Positions 7,872 to 17,900 of a stretch of 64,000 bases of DNA are shown piece after piece; within the stretch, counting starts at the first letter, position 1, and every line of letters begins with the position of its first letter. The DNA is taken from contig JADJWP010000002.1 of the NCBI GenBank assembly GCA_016716305.1, positions 1,920,501 through 1,984,500 of the forward strand. The letters run 5' to 3'. Position numbers and translations under genes: made by a program. Below the pieces are notes generated by a model. It made no database searches. It saw only the letters and a program-made list of their open reading frames with translations, and had not been told where the DNA came from. The stretch is from Chloracidobacterium sp. (GTDB lineage: Bacteria > Acidobacteriota > Blastocatellia > Pyrinomonadales > Pyrinomonadaceae).

Positions 7872-10829
7872 ATGTTGGATCCCCGACCGTTAATTAATTG
7901 CTTTTTGCGATCGTTGTTTGCCGCGGCGTTAGTCCAGATCCTTTTTTTGTCAGGACAAACAGATGGTCAGACGTCAATAGACGAAAGCACTTCACCTTGG
8001 AAGCCGGTCTCCGAATCTGCTATCGCGAACCGCGGCCGGCGTTTGTTGTTGCCGGAGAAGTATGTGGTTGCCGGACTTGACCGGAATGCTCTGAAAAAGA
8101 TCTTCGACGCAGCACCTCTCGAATTTTCAGAACAAGCCCGATCCGAGCAAGTGATTTTCTGGGTTCCGCGTCCCGATGGCACATTTATCCGATTTCGGAT
8201 AGAAGAATCGCCGATCCTCTCGCCGGAGATCGCGGCCAAACATCCGCAGTGGAAGACATTTCAGGGCTATGCTGTCGACCTTCCCGGAGTTACCGCCCGA
8301 TTCGATTGGACCGCCGATGGCTTTCACGGCTATGTTCTGGCAGCTGAAGGCACATTTTCGATCGATCCTTATCAAACGAACGACACTGAGAATTATATTG
8401 TCTTCTACAAAGGCCGGTTTGGAGCCCGTCAAGGCGTTTTCCACTGCAAACTCGATGAACTGCTCAGTGAAGAACGAGAAATGTTCAAGGCCCGCACGCC
8501 CGAACAGATCGACTTTTCGGATTTCGTACACGGTTCACAGATCCGCACTTATCGCCTAGCGGTAGCAACGACCGTCGAATATACCAACTTTTTTCGCCAA
8601 GCAGGCGATAACGACGAAGCGGCCAAAACGCGGGCGCTCAGCCGTGTTGTGACCAGCATCAATCGTATCGACGCCGTTTATCGAAAAGAGTTGGCGGTCA
8701 GCTTCGTTCTGGTCTCCGGAACAAATCTGATCTATGCCGTCGACCCTGAGATTCCTGCAAACTACAACAATAACGGATCATCCTCTGATCTGAACGCAAA
8801 TCAGATCAACGTCGACTCGGTGATCGGCAGTGCGAATTACGATGTCGCCCACCTTTTTGAGACCGGCGACGGCGGCATTGCATCGCTTGCGTCGGTCTGC
8901 GGTTCGTCAAAGGCCCGCGGGCTGTCGGGGTTGCCGGAACCTCTCGGCGATCCGTTTGACGTAGATTACGTCGCGCACGAACTTGGGCACCAATTCGCCG
9001 CAAATCATACCTTCAATGCGACGAGCGATTGCGGTTCTTCGCCGGCCGCGGCGCGCAAAGAACCCGGAAGTGCCGTCACGATCATGGGTTACGCGGGCAT
9101 TTGTTCGAGCACGGCGAATATTCAACGAAACTCGATCGATACGTTTCATATCCACAACCTGACCGAATCCATCAATTTCATTACCACCGGCAACGGTTCG
9201 ACTTGCGGCACGCTGAACGGTACAAACGCACCGCCGGTGATAGCATCGCTCCAGAATTACACCATCCCGTTCAATACACCGTTCGCACTCACAGCGTCGG
9301 CGACCGACGCTGACGGCGATCCGCTGACCTACTCGTGGGAACAGAACGACGCGGCGGCATCGACATCCAACTATCCCTCGACGACCGACGACGACGATTT
9401 GAGCCTCGTGTTTCGCCCCGGATTCCGGTCCTATCTACCGACGACCGATGGTACGCGGACGTTCCCGAGCCTGACCTATGTCCTTAATGATTCGAACGAA
9501 CCGCCCGTGACCTATTCCGGCCTATCGGCGACCGGATCGATTTGCGAGACGACCTGCATCACCGGCGAAGATCTGCCGTCGGCGGCGCGAACGATGAATT
9601 TCAGGGTGTCGGTCCGCGACGGACGCGGCGGCATCAGCGATGCCGGAACAGCGGTCACTGTTGTAAACACGACAACGCCTTTCAGAGTGACGTCGCAGAA
9701 CACGAACCCTGCCGTTTGGGCCGCCAACTCGCTCCAGACCGTTACGTGGGACGTCAGCGGGACAACGGCGAACGGCATCGATACGGCAAATGTAAAGATC
9801 TCGTTCTCGGTCGACGGCGGCCAGACATTTCCATTCGTCGCTGCGGCATCGACGCCAAATGACGGCTCTCAATCGGTGGTCGTGCCGAAGGTGGCGACCG
9901 ACCAGGCGCGGATCAAGATCGAGGGCGTCGGGAATATCTTCTTCGATGTCAACGATGTCGGCTTTCAGATCGCCGACAGCGTGGGTGGCCGTGCACCCTT
10001 TGATTTTGACGGCGACGGCAAGACTGACGTTTCGATCTTCAGGCCGTCGGTCGGGGAATGGTGGTATCGGAGAAGTCTCGATGGCCAGGTCCCGGCATTG
10101 CAGTTCGGCTCCGGGACGGATGTCGTTACGGCCGTCGATTTCACCGGCGACGGCAAGACCGATATAGCTTTCTTTCGTCCTGCTACCGGAGAATGGTTCG
10201 TGCTGCGGAGCGAGGACGGATCGTTCTACTCGTTCCCGTTCGGCGCCGCAGGCGATATTCCCGTGCCCGCCGATTTCGACGCCGACGGCGAGGCCGACCC
10301 GGCCGTTTTCAGGCCGTCATCGAATCTTTGGATCATCCTCCGTTCTTCTGATCAAGGCGTCACGTTCACCCAGTTCGGCATCGCCGGCGACCAGCCAACT
10401 GCCGCGGATTACGATGGCGACGGCAAAGCCGACGTCGGCGTATTTCGTCCGAACGGAGCTACCGGAGCCGAATGGTGGATCGCGCGGAGCACCGCGGGCG
10501 TTGTTGCGTTTCAGTTCGGTCAGCCAACCGATCGCACAGTTCCCGCAGATTATACGGGTGACGGCAAGGCCGATGTTGCGACCTGGCGGCAGGCGACCGG
10601 TGAGTGGTACATACTCCGATCGGAGGATTCATCGTTCTTCTCCTTCCCGTTTGGGACGGGCACTGACGTCCCATCGCCCGGCGATTACGACGGCGACGGA
10701 AAGAACGACGCCGGAGTTTTTCGTCCTTCGAACTCGACGTGGTACCTGCTCGGCTCAACGTCGGGAACGCAGATAATACCGTTCGGGACAGCAGGCGATA
10801 TTCCGCTCCCGAGTGCATTTGTGAGATAA
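7872..10829 (+). CDS. Secreted reprolysin-like metalloprotease with FG-GAP-like tail
   Basis: 985 residues with an AGGAG ribosome site six bases before ATG. Order: signal peptide (1-~33), propeptide-like region (~40-215), metzincin catalytic domain (~220-450), a Reeler/Ig-like stretch with Pro/Asn-rich loops (~450-700), then about six FG-GAP-like repeats (~705-985) of the 'DFDGDGKTDVSIFRPSVGEW' kind. The zinc site is HELGHQFAANH at residues 369-379, followed by a Met-turn (TIMGY). Metzincins normally have Gly at position 8 of the zinc motif; here it is Ala. Relatives are reprolysin-family exported proteases. The repeat tail probably mediates surface location or export. An older relic of the same tail lies just upstream. 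Confidence 0.9.
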   Translation: MLDPRPLINCFLRSLFAAALVQILFLSGQTDGQTSIDESTSPWKPVSESAIANRGRRLLLPEKYVVAGLDRNALKKIFDAAPLEFSEQARSEQVIFWVPRPDGTFIRFRIEESPILSPEIAAKHPQWKTFQGYAVDLPGVTARFDWTADGFHGYVLAAEGTFSIDPYQTNDTENYIVFYKGRFGARQGVFHCKLDELLSEEREMFKARTPEQIDFSDFVHGSQIRTYRLAVATTVEYTNFFRQAGDNDEAAKTRALSRVVTSINRIDAVYRKELAVSFVLVSGTNLIYAVDPEIPANYNNNGSSSDLNANQINVDSVIGSANYDVAHLFETGDGGIASLASVCGSSKARGLSGLPEPLGDPFDVDYVAHELGHQFAANHTFNATSDCGSSPAAARKEPGSAVTIMGYAGICSSTANIQRNSIDTFHIHNLTESINFITTGNGSTCGTLNGTNAPPVIASLQNYTIPFNTPFALTASATDADGDPLTYSWEQNDAAASTSNYPSTTDDDDLSLVFRPGFRSYLPTTDGTRTFPSLTYVLNDSNEPPVTYSGLSATGSICETTCITGEDLPSAARTMNFRVSVRDGRGGISDAGTAVTVVNTTTPFRVTSQNTNPAVWAANSLQTVTWDVSGTTANGIDTANVKISFSVDGGQTFPFVAAASTPNDGSQSVVVPKVATDQARIKIEGVGNIFFDVNDVGFQIADSVGGRAPFDFDGDGKTDVSIFRPSVGEWWYRRSLDGQVPALQFGSGTDVVTAVDFTGDGKTDIAFFRPATGEWFVLRSEDGSFYSFPFGAAGDIPVPADFDADGEADPAVFRPSSNLWIILRSSDQGVTFTQFGIAGDQPTAADYDGDGKADVGVFRPNGATGAEWWIARSTAGVVAFQFGQPTDRTVPADYTGDGKADVATWRQATGEWYILRSEDSSFFSFPFGTGTDVPSPGDYDGDGKNDAGVFRPSNSTWYLLGSTSGTQIIPFGTAGDIPLPSAFVR

Positions 10830-10853
10830 AAACGTCCTGAGGGAAGAAATGGC

Positions 10854-11927
10854 TTAGGCCTCGAATGGGATCTCGGCGTTTTGGAGGACGCCAAGTTCGT
10901 TGCGGGCAACGCGCTCGAGAAGCTTGAGGTCATCGAACATTTTGACCAGTCCGTTAACTGTGGCGTAGCGCGGTTCGTCCGAGACCGTTACGGCAAGATT
11001 GATGAACGACCTGAGATATTGATCGATACCATCGAGTAATGCTCCGCCGCCGGTCAAGATCACGCCGCGATCATAAATATCCGCAGCGACCTCGGGCCTC
11101 AATTCGGTCAGCGTGTCTTTGATCGTCTGGGCGATCCGACGAACCACCGCTTCAACGACCGGATAGATCTCGCCGCTGGTCAATTCGACCGCTGCAGGGC
11201 TGCCGGTCTGGACGTCGCGTCCCCGAACTTCGATCGTTTTTGAGATATCGTCGGGCAAGAAAGCGGACGCGAATGAGGTCTTCAAGAATTCCGTGGTCTC
11301 TTCGCCGACCTGCAGCCCGCGATGACGGCGAAGGTGCGTGGCGATCACTTCGTTGATCTCCGCACTGCCGTAACGCTCTGAGGTCGAATGCACGATCGCC
11401 CCTTTTGCGACGATCGCAATGTTCGTCGTCCCGGCCCCAAAATCGACTATCGCCGAGGCTCGCTTATCGGTCGGAAGAACACCTGCGCCGAACGCAGCCG
11501 CAAGCCCTTCTTCCATCATGAATACTTTCCCGATTCCGGCATCTTCGGCAGCGTTCAAAAGCGCCCGCTGCTCGACATGCGTCACGTCCGAGACCATGCT
11601 CATCACGGCCTGCAGCGAGATGTTCGATCCGCCGGTCTTTGCCTTTTTGACAAAGTGAGCCAGCATTTTCTTGGTCCGCTCAAAATCAGCGACCACACCA
11701 CCGATCAATGGCGCCTTAACGACAACGTCGCGGCCCTCGCGTCCGGACATATCGGCGGCCTCCTGGCCGAAAGCTACGATCTCTTCGGTGATCTCGTTGA
11801 TGGCGACAAGCGATGGTTCGTCCAAAACGACCCCTCGGCCCTTGACCGCAATGATCGTACTTGCGGTACCTAGGTCGATCGCCATCGAATCTGTCACCAG
11901 CTTTTTGAGCGATGAGATCTTGAGCAT
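10854..11927 (-). CDS. mreB: Rod shape-determining protein MreB
   Basis: 357 residues from the ATG at 11927. The frame extends 16 codons further, but this start aligns with MreB of other bacteria (MLKISSLKKLV, then MAIDLGTASTIIAVKGRG). Phosphate and nucleotide-binding motifs of the actin/Hsp70 fold are visible: DLGTAST, the IVDFGAGTTNIAI phosphate-2 loop, and GVILTGGGALLDGID for adenosine. MreB filaments guide lateral wall synthesis at the inner membrane. No mreC/mreD/pbp2/rodA genes follow, so this may be a stand-alone copy or paralogue. It lies 78 bp downstream of the FHA-cyclase gene on the same strand. Confidence 0.93.
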   Translation of the reverse strand: MLKISSLKKLVTDSMAIDLGTASTIIAVKGRGVVLDEPSLVAINEITEEIVAFGQEAADMSGREGRDVVVKAPLIGGVVADFERTKKMLAHFVKKAKTGGSNISLQAVMSMVSDVTHVEQRALLNAAEDAGIGKVFMMEEGLAAAFGAGVLPTDKRASAIVDFGAGTTNIAIVAKGAIVHSTSERYGSAEINEVIATHLRRHRGLQVGEETTEFLKTSFASAFLPDDISKTIEVRGRDVQTGSPAAVELTSGEIYPVVEAVVRRIAQTIKDTLTELRPEVAADIYDRGVILTGGGALLDGIDQYLRSFINLAVTVSDEPRYATVNGLVKMFDDLKLLERVARNELGVLQNAEIPFEA

Positions 11928-12005
11928 AAAAGCAGTGGGTAGGTAATTATATGACGATTCGGAGGGCCCTGCCAAGAAAAATCTAACCAGCAGGAACTGC
12001 TGCTC

Positions 12006-13730
12006 TTAGCCCCACCTTATCTCGAGAACCGCGACGGGCTGTACGCGATTCTTGACCGTAAGCGGCTCGAGGACGTTGACCGGAACGCGGTTTCCGCTTG
12101 CTTCGGCTGTCGCATCGGTCATCAGGATCTGTCCGCCTGAGGCGTTCGATTCGAGACGCGCCGCAAGATTGACGGTGTCGCCGATCGCCGTGTATTCAGA
12201 ACGCTTGTCCGAGCCGATGTATCCGATCGTGGCTTCGCCGGTATGAAGTCCGATGCCGATCGATATATGGCTGTATCCTTCGGCGCGAAGTTCTTCATTA
12301 AGCTTGACCATACGCTTTTGCATGGTGACCGCAGCTTTGACGGCGTTCAAGGCGTCTTCCTCGGACGCGGTAGGTGCACCAAAGAGAGCCATCAATCCAT
12401 CGCCGATATATTTGTCGAGCGTCCCGCCGTGTTCGAAGATTATCTCTGACATCGCCGAAAAGTATTTGTTCAGCAGCCCGACGACCTTTTCGGGATTGGC
12501 GTTCTCGGAAAGCGCTGTGAATCCCCGGATATCTGCAAACAGGACCGTGATCTTTTGATTCACGCCGCCGAGCCGGAATGACGCCGGATTTTCGAGCAGT
12601 TGTTTGACGACGTACTCAGGCATGAAACGGCTGTAATTTGCCCGGGCGACCTCTTCGCGTGCGAGCTTTTTGTGAGCTTTTATCGTTTCGACCGTGACGG
12701 CGGTCTGAGCCGCGACGGCGCTGATCAATTCCAGATGGTCGGGCGTAAAGGCCGCGAATGGATCGAGACGATCAGCGTAAAGAACGCCATGAACGTTCGA
12801 CTCTGTGATCAACGGTGCACAGATCGTTGACCGAACGCCCTGAGAAAAGATCGACTCCGCACCCTGAAACTGCGCGTCGGTCTTGGCGTCCTGCGAAAGA
12901 AGCGCCACCTTCTCGCGCATTACCTTTTGCGTGATCGTCCGGCTGATGGTCAGCTTTTCGGTCATTTGCCCGATGTTCTCGTTTCGCGTCCGAACGCCGA
13001 CGGGGTTAAGGCTGTAATCGAGGATCCGTCCATCGAGTGTTTCATCGGCTATGAGCGCTACCACGCGGTCGGCAGGCGTTCCGCGAAATATTAGATCGGT
13101 CGCCTTCTCAAAGATCTCCTTCAGATCAAAGATCGTTCCGAGTGATTTGCTCATCTCGTAAAGCAGTTCGAGTATTTTCGCTTTTCGACGAAGATCCTTG
13201 ATCTCTTCGGGCGTAGCGATTCCCGACTCCATCGAGAGATGCGTCTGTCTGCCGATTATCTCGTTTGCCGAGATCTGGAGTTGTGTATGCCCAAGAGGCT
13301 TGTCGTCGTAATCAACCGATCCCGAAAGGTTCGCGACCGTCGGCGAGGTGCTGACAGATGTCGCGGCCACAACAGGTCGGTATGGGACCGGATCGGCAAG
13401 CGTCGGTTCGGCGAGTTCTTCGGCGTACTCCAGCTTGCTCTCGCCTATCACGATCGAATCACCCGGTTCGAGCGATTTCTCGAGCAAAGGTGCTCCATTA
13501 ATGAAAACGCGATTGACGCTGCGTATCAATTCGCCGTTCTCGATATATCCGTCGATGACCTTAAACCTGTCGCCGATCGACGCGACCTGGGCGTGCTTTC
13601 GCGACACGCGGCGGTCGTTCAGGACGATATCGTTATCCTTGGCCCGGCCGATCGTAATGGTCGCACCGGGTTTCAGGTGATATTCGGACACGTTGCCGTT
13701 CGGTTCGATGATCTTGAGGATTGCGTTCAC
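12006..13730 (-). CDS. FHA-GAF-class III adenylate/guanylate cyclase
   Basis: 574 residues with a GTG start. Domains in order: FHA (~1-100; GATITIGRAKDNDIVLND and RRVSRKHAQV are the phosphothreonine-binding loops), a linker, GAF (~190-350), then a class III nucleotide cyclase (~390-560). In the cyclase, FADIRGFTALSE supplies the first metal-binding Asp, and IGDGLMALFGAP the second; TVNLAARLES is the later purine/transition-state segment. It should make cAMP or cGMP in response to a small ligand (GAF) and to phosphoprotein docking (FHA). No membrane segment is seen. mreB follows on the same strand. The start codon lacks a clear ribosome site. Confidence 0.92.
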   Translation of the reverse strand: MNAILKIIEPNGNVSEYHLKPGATITIGRAKDNDIVLNDRRVSRKHAQVASIGDRFKVIDGYIENGELIRSVNRVFINGAPLLEKSLEPGDSIVIGESKLEYAEELAEPTLADPVPYRPVVAATSVSTSPTVANLSGSVDYDDKPLGHTQLQISANEIIGRQTHLSMESGIATPEEIKDLRRKAKILELLYEMSKSLGTIFDLKEIFEKATDLIFRGTPADRVVALIADETLDGRILDYSLNPVGVRTRNENIGQMTEKLTISRTITQKVMREKVALLSQDAKTDAQFQGAESIFSQGVRSTICAPLITESNVHGVLYADRLDPFAAFTPDHLELISAVAAQTAVTVETIKAHKKLAREEVARANYSRFMPEYVVKQLLENPASFRLGGVNQKITVLFADIRGFTALSENANPEKVVGLLNKYFSAMSEIIFEHGGTLDKYIGDGLMALFGAPTASEEDALNAVKAAVTMQKRMVKLNEELRAEGYSHISIGIGLHTGEATIGYIGSDKRSEYTAIGDTVNLAARLESNASGGQILMTDATAEASGNRVPVNVLEPLTVKNRVQPVAVLEIRWG

Positions 13731-13814
13731 GGTATGGGTAATTGTAAAGGGTAATCAGCAAATGGTAAATTGGGGACGCTCGTGATCGGCCTTATTCCGG
13801 CATCATCGACCCGC

Positions 13815-14960
13815 ATGATCTATCTCGATAATAACGCAACAACAAGGATCGCCGACGAAGCGGCCGAGGCGATGCTGCCTTATCTGTCCGATCATTTCGG
13901 AAATCCTTCTTCGGCGCACGCCGCCGGCCGGACAGCGTTGAATGCGATAAACGATGCCCGAAAGAGCGTTGCGCGGTTGGTCGGAGCATCGAGCGCCGAT
14001 GAGATCGTTTTCACCTCCGGCGGTACCGAAAGCGACAACTGGGCGATCATCGGGGCTTTGCAGGCAGATCCGTCCCGCTCGCATATCGTTACCACCCAGG
14101 TCGAACACGAAGCAGTTCGCAGTCTATGCCTTTTGCTCGAAGGGTCAGGCAACCTTGTGACGTGGCTTGAGGTCAGCGAGACCGGAGAGCTGGATCTCGC
14201 TCAACTCGAAGCGTCGCTCACGGACAAAACGGCCGTGGTCTCGGTCATGATGGCAAACAACGAGACCGGCGTGCTCTTTCCGATCGCTGAGATCGGATCG
14301 ATCGTAAAACAAAGGTCCAACGCATTGTTTCACGTCGATGCTGTAAATGCGGCCGGCAAGGTCGCGATCCGGGCTGCCGACTGGAACGTCGATCTGCTTT
14401 CGATCTCGGCTCATAAATTTCACGGGCCAAAAGGGATCGGAGCGCTCTATGTCCGCGAGGGTATCGATCTGCATTCGATGCTCATCGGCGGAGGTCAGGA
14501 ATCGAATCGCCGGGCAGGCACGGAAGCGGTCCACCAGATCGTCGGAATGGGTGTCGCTGCCGATCTGGCATTCGACCTTTCGGCAATGACGAATGTCTGC
14601 TTTTTGCGCGACCGTCTCGAAGATCAGCTTTTGAAAATGTCTTCGATCGCAAGCGTCAACGGAACACGAGATAAGACCCTGCGTTTGCCCAATACGACAA
14701 ACATTTCGTTCGAAAACCTCAATGGCGAGATGATCCTTGCCTTCTTAGACGATGCCGGGATCTGCGTATCGACGGGCTCTGCGTGTAATTCGCGGTCACA
14801 TACCGCTTCACCTGTGCTCCAGGCGATGGACGTTCCCTATTCAAAAGCGATGGGATCGATCAGATTTTCTCTTTCACGGTACACGACGGCAGACGAGATC
14901 GACGCGGCCCTAAATGTCATGCCTTCGATCTTGAACCGGCTCGCTGCAATGGCCGTCTGA
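13815..14960 (+). CDS. Cysteine desulfurase (IscS/NifS family)
   Basis: 381 residues from the ATG at 13815 (MIYLDNNATTRIADEA); an in-frame TTG 45 bases upstream is less likely. It is a PLP enzyme that takes sulfur from cysteine for Fe-S clusters and tRNA thiolation. Visible: the SGGTESDN turn, VNAAGK with the PLP-contacting Asp nearby, the PLP lysine in SAHKFHGPKGIGA, and the mobile-loop catalytic Cys in STGSACNS. The spacing of that Cys fits group I (IscS/NifS) rather than SufS. No IscU or other Isc genes are adjacent. It is transcribed divergently from the cyclase gene. Confidence 0.93.
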   Translation: MIYLDNNATTRIADEAAEAMLPYLSDHFGNPSSAHAAGRTALNAINDARKSVARLVGASSADEIVFTSGGTESDNWAIIGALQADPSRSHIVTTQVEHEAVRSLCLLLEGSGNLVTWLEVSETGELDLAQLEASLTDKTAVVSVMMANNETGVLFPIAEIGSIVKQRSNALFHVDAVNAAGKVAIRAADWNVDLLSISAHKFHGPKGIGALYVREGIDLHSMLIGGGQESNRRAGTEAVHQIVGMGVAADLAFDLSAMTNVCFLRDRLEDQLLKMSSIASVNGTRDKTLRLPNTTNISFENLNGEMILAFLDDAGICVSTGSACNSRSHTASPVLQAMDVPYSKAMGSIRFSLSRYTTADEIDAALNVMPSILNRLAAMAV

Positions 14961-17900
14961 TCAGGCAGCTTTCTCAATACCATAACGCGTCAGCTTCAAA
15001 TACAGTCCGCGGCGGGTTAACCCGAGTTCGTTTGCAACGCGCGAGATGTTCCAGCGATGTCGGGCGAGAGCAGCCTTGATCATCTGCATTTCCAGTTCGG
15101 AAACTGCATCCTCAAGCGTCCCGCCCTGTGAAAGATTTGCGAAAGGTGTGATCGGGCTGTCGAAAGAGGCGATCAGTTTGCCGCCTTCGTCGCCGAAAGG
15201 GGTCAGCGGGCGAGCGGCGTGTTTGAGTTCGGGTGAAAGGTGGTCGGGAGTGATTATTTCGCCATCGACCGCGCGGGCGACGATCCGTTGGATCTCATTG
15301 CACAGCTGTCGCACATTACCCTCCCAGTTGCAGACCATCAGCAGATCGACGGTCTGCGGCGTAAAGGTTATGTCGTGTTTACCGAATCTCGAGGAATAGT
15401 GATTTACGTAATAGTTTACTATCGGCGGTATCTCCGACCGTCGTTCCCTCAATGGCGGCACGCGAAGTCGGATGACGTTCAATCGGTAAAAAAGGTCCTC
15501 ACGAAATGTGCCCTCAGCCACCTTGTCCTCGAGCGGCATGTTAGTGGCCGCGATCACCCTTACGTCGACCTTTATCGGCTTCTTTTCGCCGATCGGCTGG
15601 ACCTCGCCCTCCTGCAAAAATCGAAGAAGTTTCGGCTGAACATCAAGCGGCAGATCGCCGACCTCGTCAAGGAACAGCGTCCCGCCATCGGCAGCACGGA
15701 TCATCCCGGGTGAATCAGAGACGGCACCTGTAAATGAGCCTTTTCGGTATCCGAACAGGTGACCTTCGGCAAGCTCTTTTGGCACCGCGGTGCAGTTGAA
15801 CGGGATGAACGTTCGGTCCTTTCGGTTCGACAGCGTATGTATCGCCCGCGAAACGAGCTCTTTACCCGTTCCCGATTCACCGGTGACCAACACGGTCACG
15901 TCGGACGAGCGGATCTTATAGACCTCTTCGACAAGGGCGGTCATGGCCGGCGACGAATGGATGAACCCCGGCATCAGGCTGCTTGAGGTGTGCTGGCTTA
16001 ATTCTTGTTCGACCGGAGCCGACCTGTCTTTCTCGCGAAGAGCGATGACATCCATCCCCAGTTCGACCACCCGAAGCAAAGGCAACAGGGGCGTACCATC
16101 ATTCAAAACAGCCCCCGATTGAGGATGAACGAAAAGGATCGCTCTATTCGCACTCGTTGACCTCATCGGGAAAACAGACAGGTTACGGGTCCGAAGAAAT
16201 GTCTTTTCGTCACCCTTACGCTGAGCTTCTTCATACTTGCGGACCAGGTCGGTACTCTCACTGGGTGAATAACCGTGGGTGATGAAAGCATTCAGCTGTT
16301 TCTTTTCATTCAGTTCGGCGATGACGACGCGCTTTGCCTGACTTTCCTGTTGAAGAACGGCGATCAGTTCGCGAAACAGCAATTCTCTCGACGCCGTCGC
16401 TTCCGCGAGTCTGACCATCAGCAATTGCGAAACGACCGAATTAACGCGTCGGTTCTCGACCCTCGGTGCTTCGGTCGAAGATGCCTTGGGCAAATTTGCA
16501 AGCGCCTCGGCGGCGTCTTTCTTGAGATCTTCGACCCCGAGCCGCTTGAAAATGTCGAGAGCCGCATTCAAGTGCTTTGCGGCACGGACGCTTTGCCTGT
16601 GCGGCAAATGCTGGCCCAACAGCAGATGAACAAGGGCCGTGTGGTATACGTCCTCGGCCGCCTCGAATATCGTTAGGGCACGGTTGAAATGATGGACGCC
16701 AAGTTCATTGTCGCCCGCCTCGATCGATAGGAGCCCGCGGATTCGCTGGATATTCCCCAAAACAAAAAAATCGGTGCTCGGGTCGTTGTCCTCGACGACA
16801 AGCAGCGAATTTTCACATTCTGCAAGGCTTCCCTGTTTAAGGCTGCTCTCGGCCACGACGAGACCTGCCATATTTGCGTAGTGGCCGGCACCGATCTGAC
16901 GTCCCAGTTCGATCGTCGCACGGGCTTTTTCAGATGCCTTCGCGTACTTGCCCTCTGCTAATAGGCATCGCGACAGATTGCGCATTGCCTGAACTTCATA
17001 CCATTCGCGTTTGCGCTCCCGTGCCTGTTTGACCGCCTCTTCGAGGAGCTTTTGTGCAGCCGGCAGGTCACCTCTGAGGATCTTGAGTTCGCCGAGGCTG
17101 TCGAGAATGCCGGCAACATGAGCGTGATTCGTTTGCTTCGCAAGATCCAAGGCGCGGGTGATTATCTCTTCGGCCTTGGTCCATTCACCGATGTGCAAGA
17201 GGTGGATGCCAAGATTATTGTATGCAGTGATCGAATTCAAAACATGTTCGGTCTGTTCGAAAAATTCGATCGATTTTTCGAGACATGCGATGCCGTCCTG
17301 CGGGCGGCGAAGGAACCAATATGCTCCCGACATATCGGTATAGAGCTTGCCGAGCATGAACGGCGCCGATCGCTCGCCGATGATCTGTATCCCGAGGTCG
17401 AAATACTCCAGGGCCTTTTCGCTGCTTCCTTCCTGATGATGGCTGATCGCGATCTCGCGATATGCTTCGGCCATACCGAGCCAATCACCATTTGCCCGAA
17501 GGTCGGTCAGCGAACGCTCGGCGTGATCGCGGCAGATCGGATATTCATTGAGTTTGCGGTATACGCGCGCCAAGCCGATCTCGATGCTTCCGAACAGGTG
17601 ACTGAGATCGTTCGCTTTTGCCTTTTCGAGATTCGACTTAAGAAGCGTGACGGCCTTTGGATGGTCGCCGAGATTGTTGTACGAGATCGCCAATTGTGTC
17701 GTCACGCGCACCTGCGTCTCGGCCCGAAGCCTGCCAAGCATCTCGTCGTCCTCGTACGGCTTGATAACCTCGAGCGATTCTTTGTAGCGGCCGACGGTCT
17801 CGAGTGTAAAGGCGAGAAGTCGTTTCAGATTGGCGAGATCATCATCATGATGATTTCCTTTCTCGATCGCTTCGGTAACAAGACGTTCGGCCTCGCTTGA

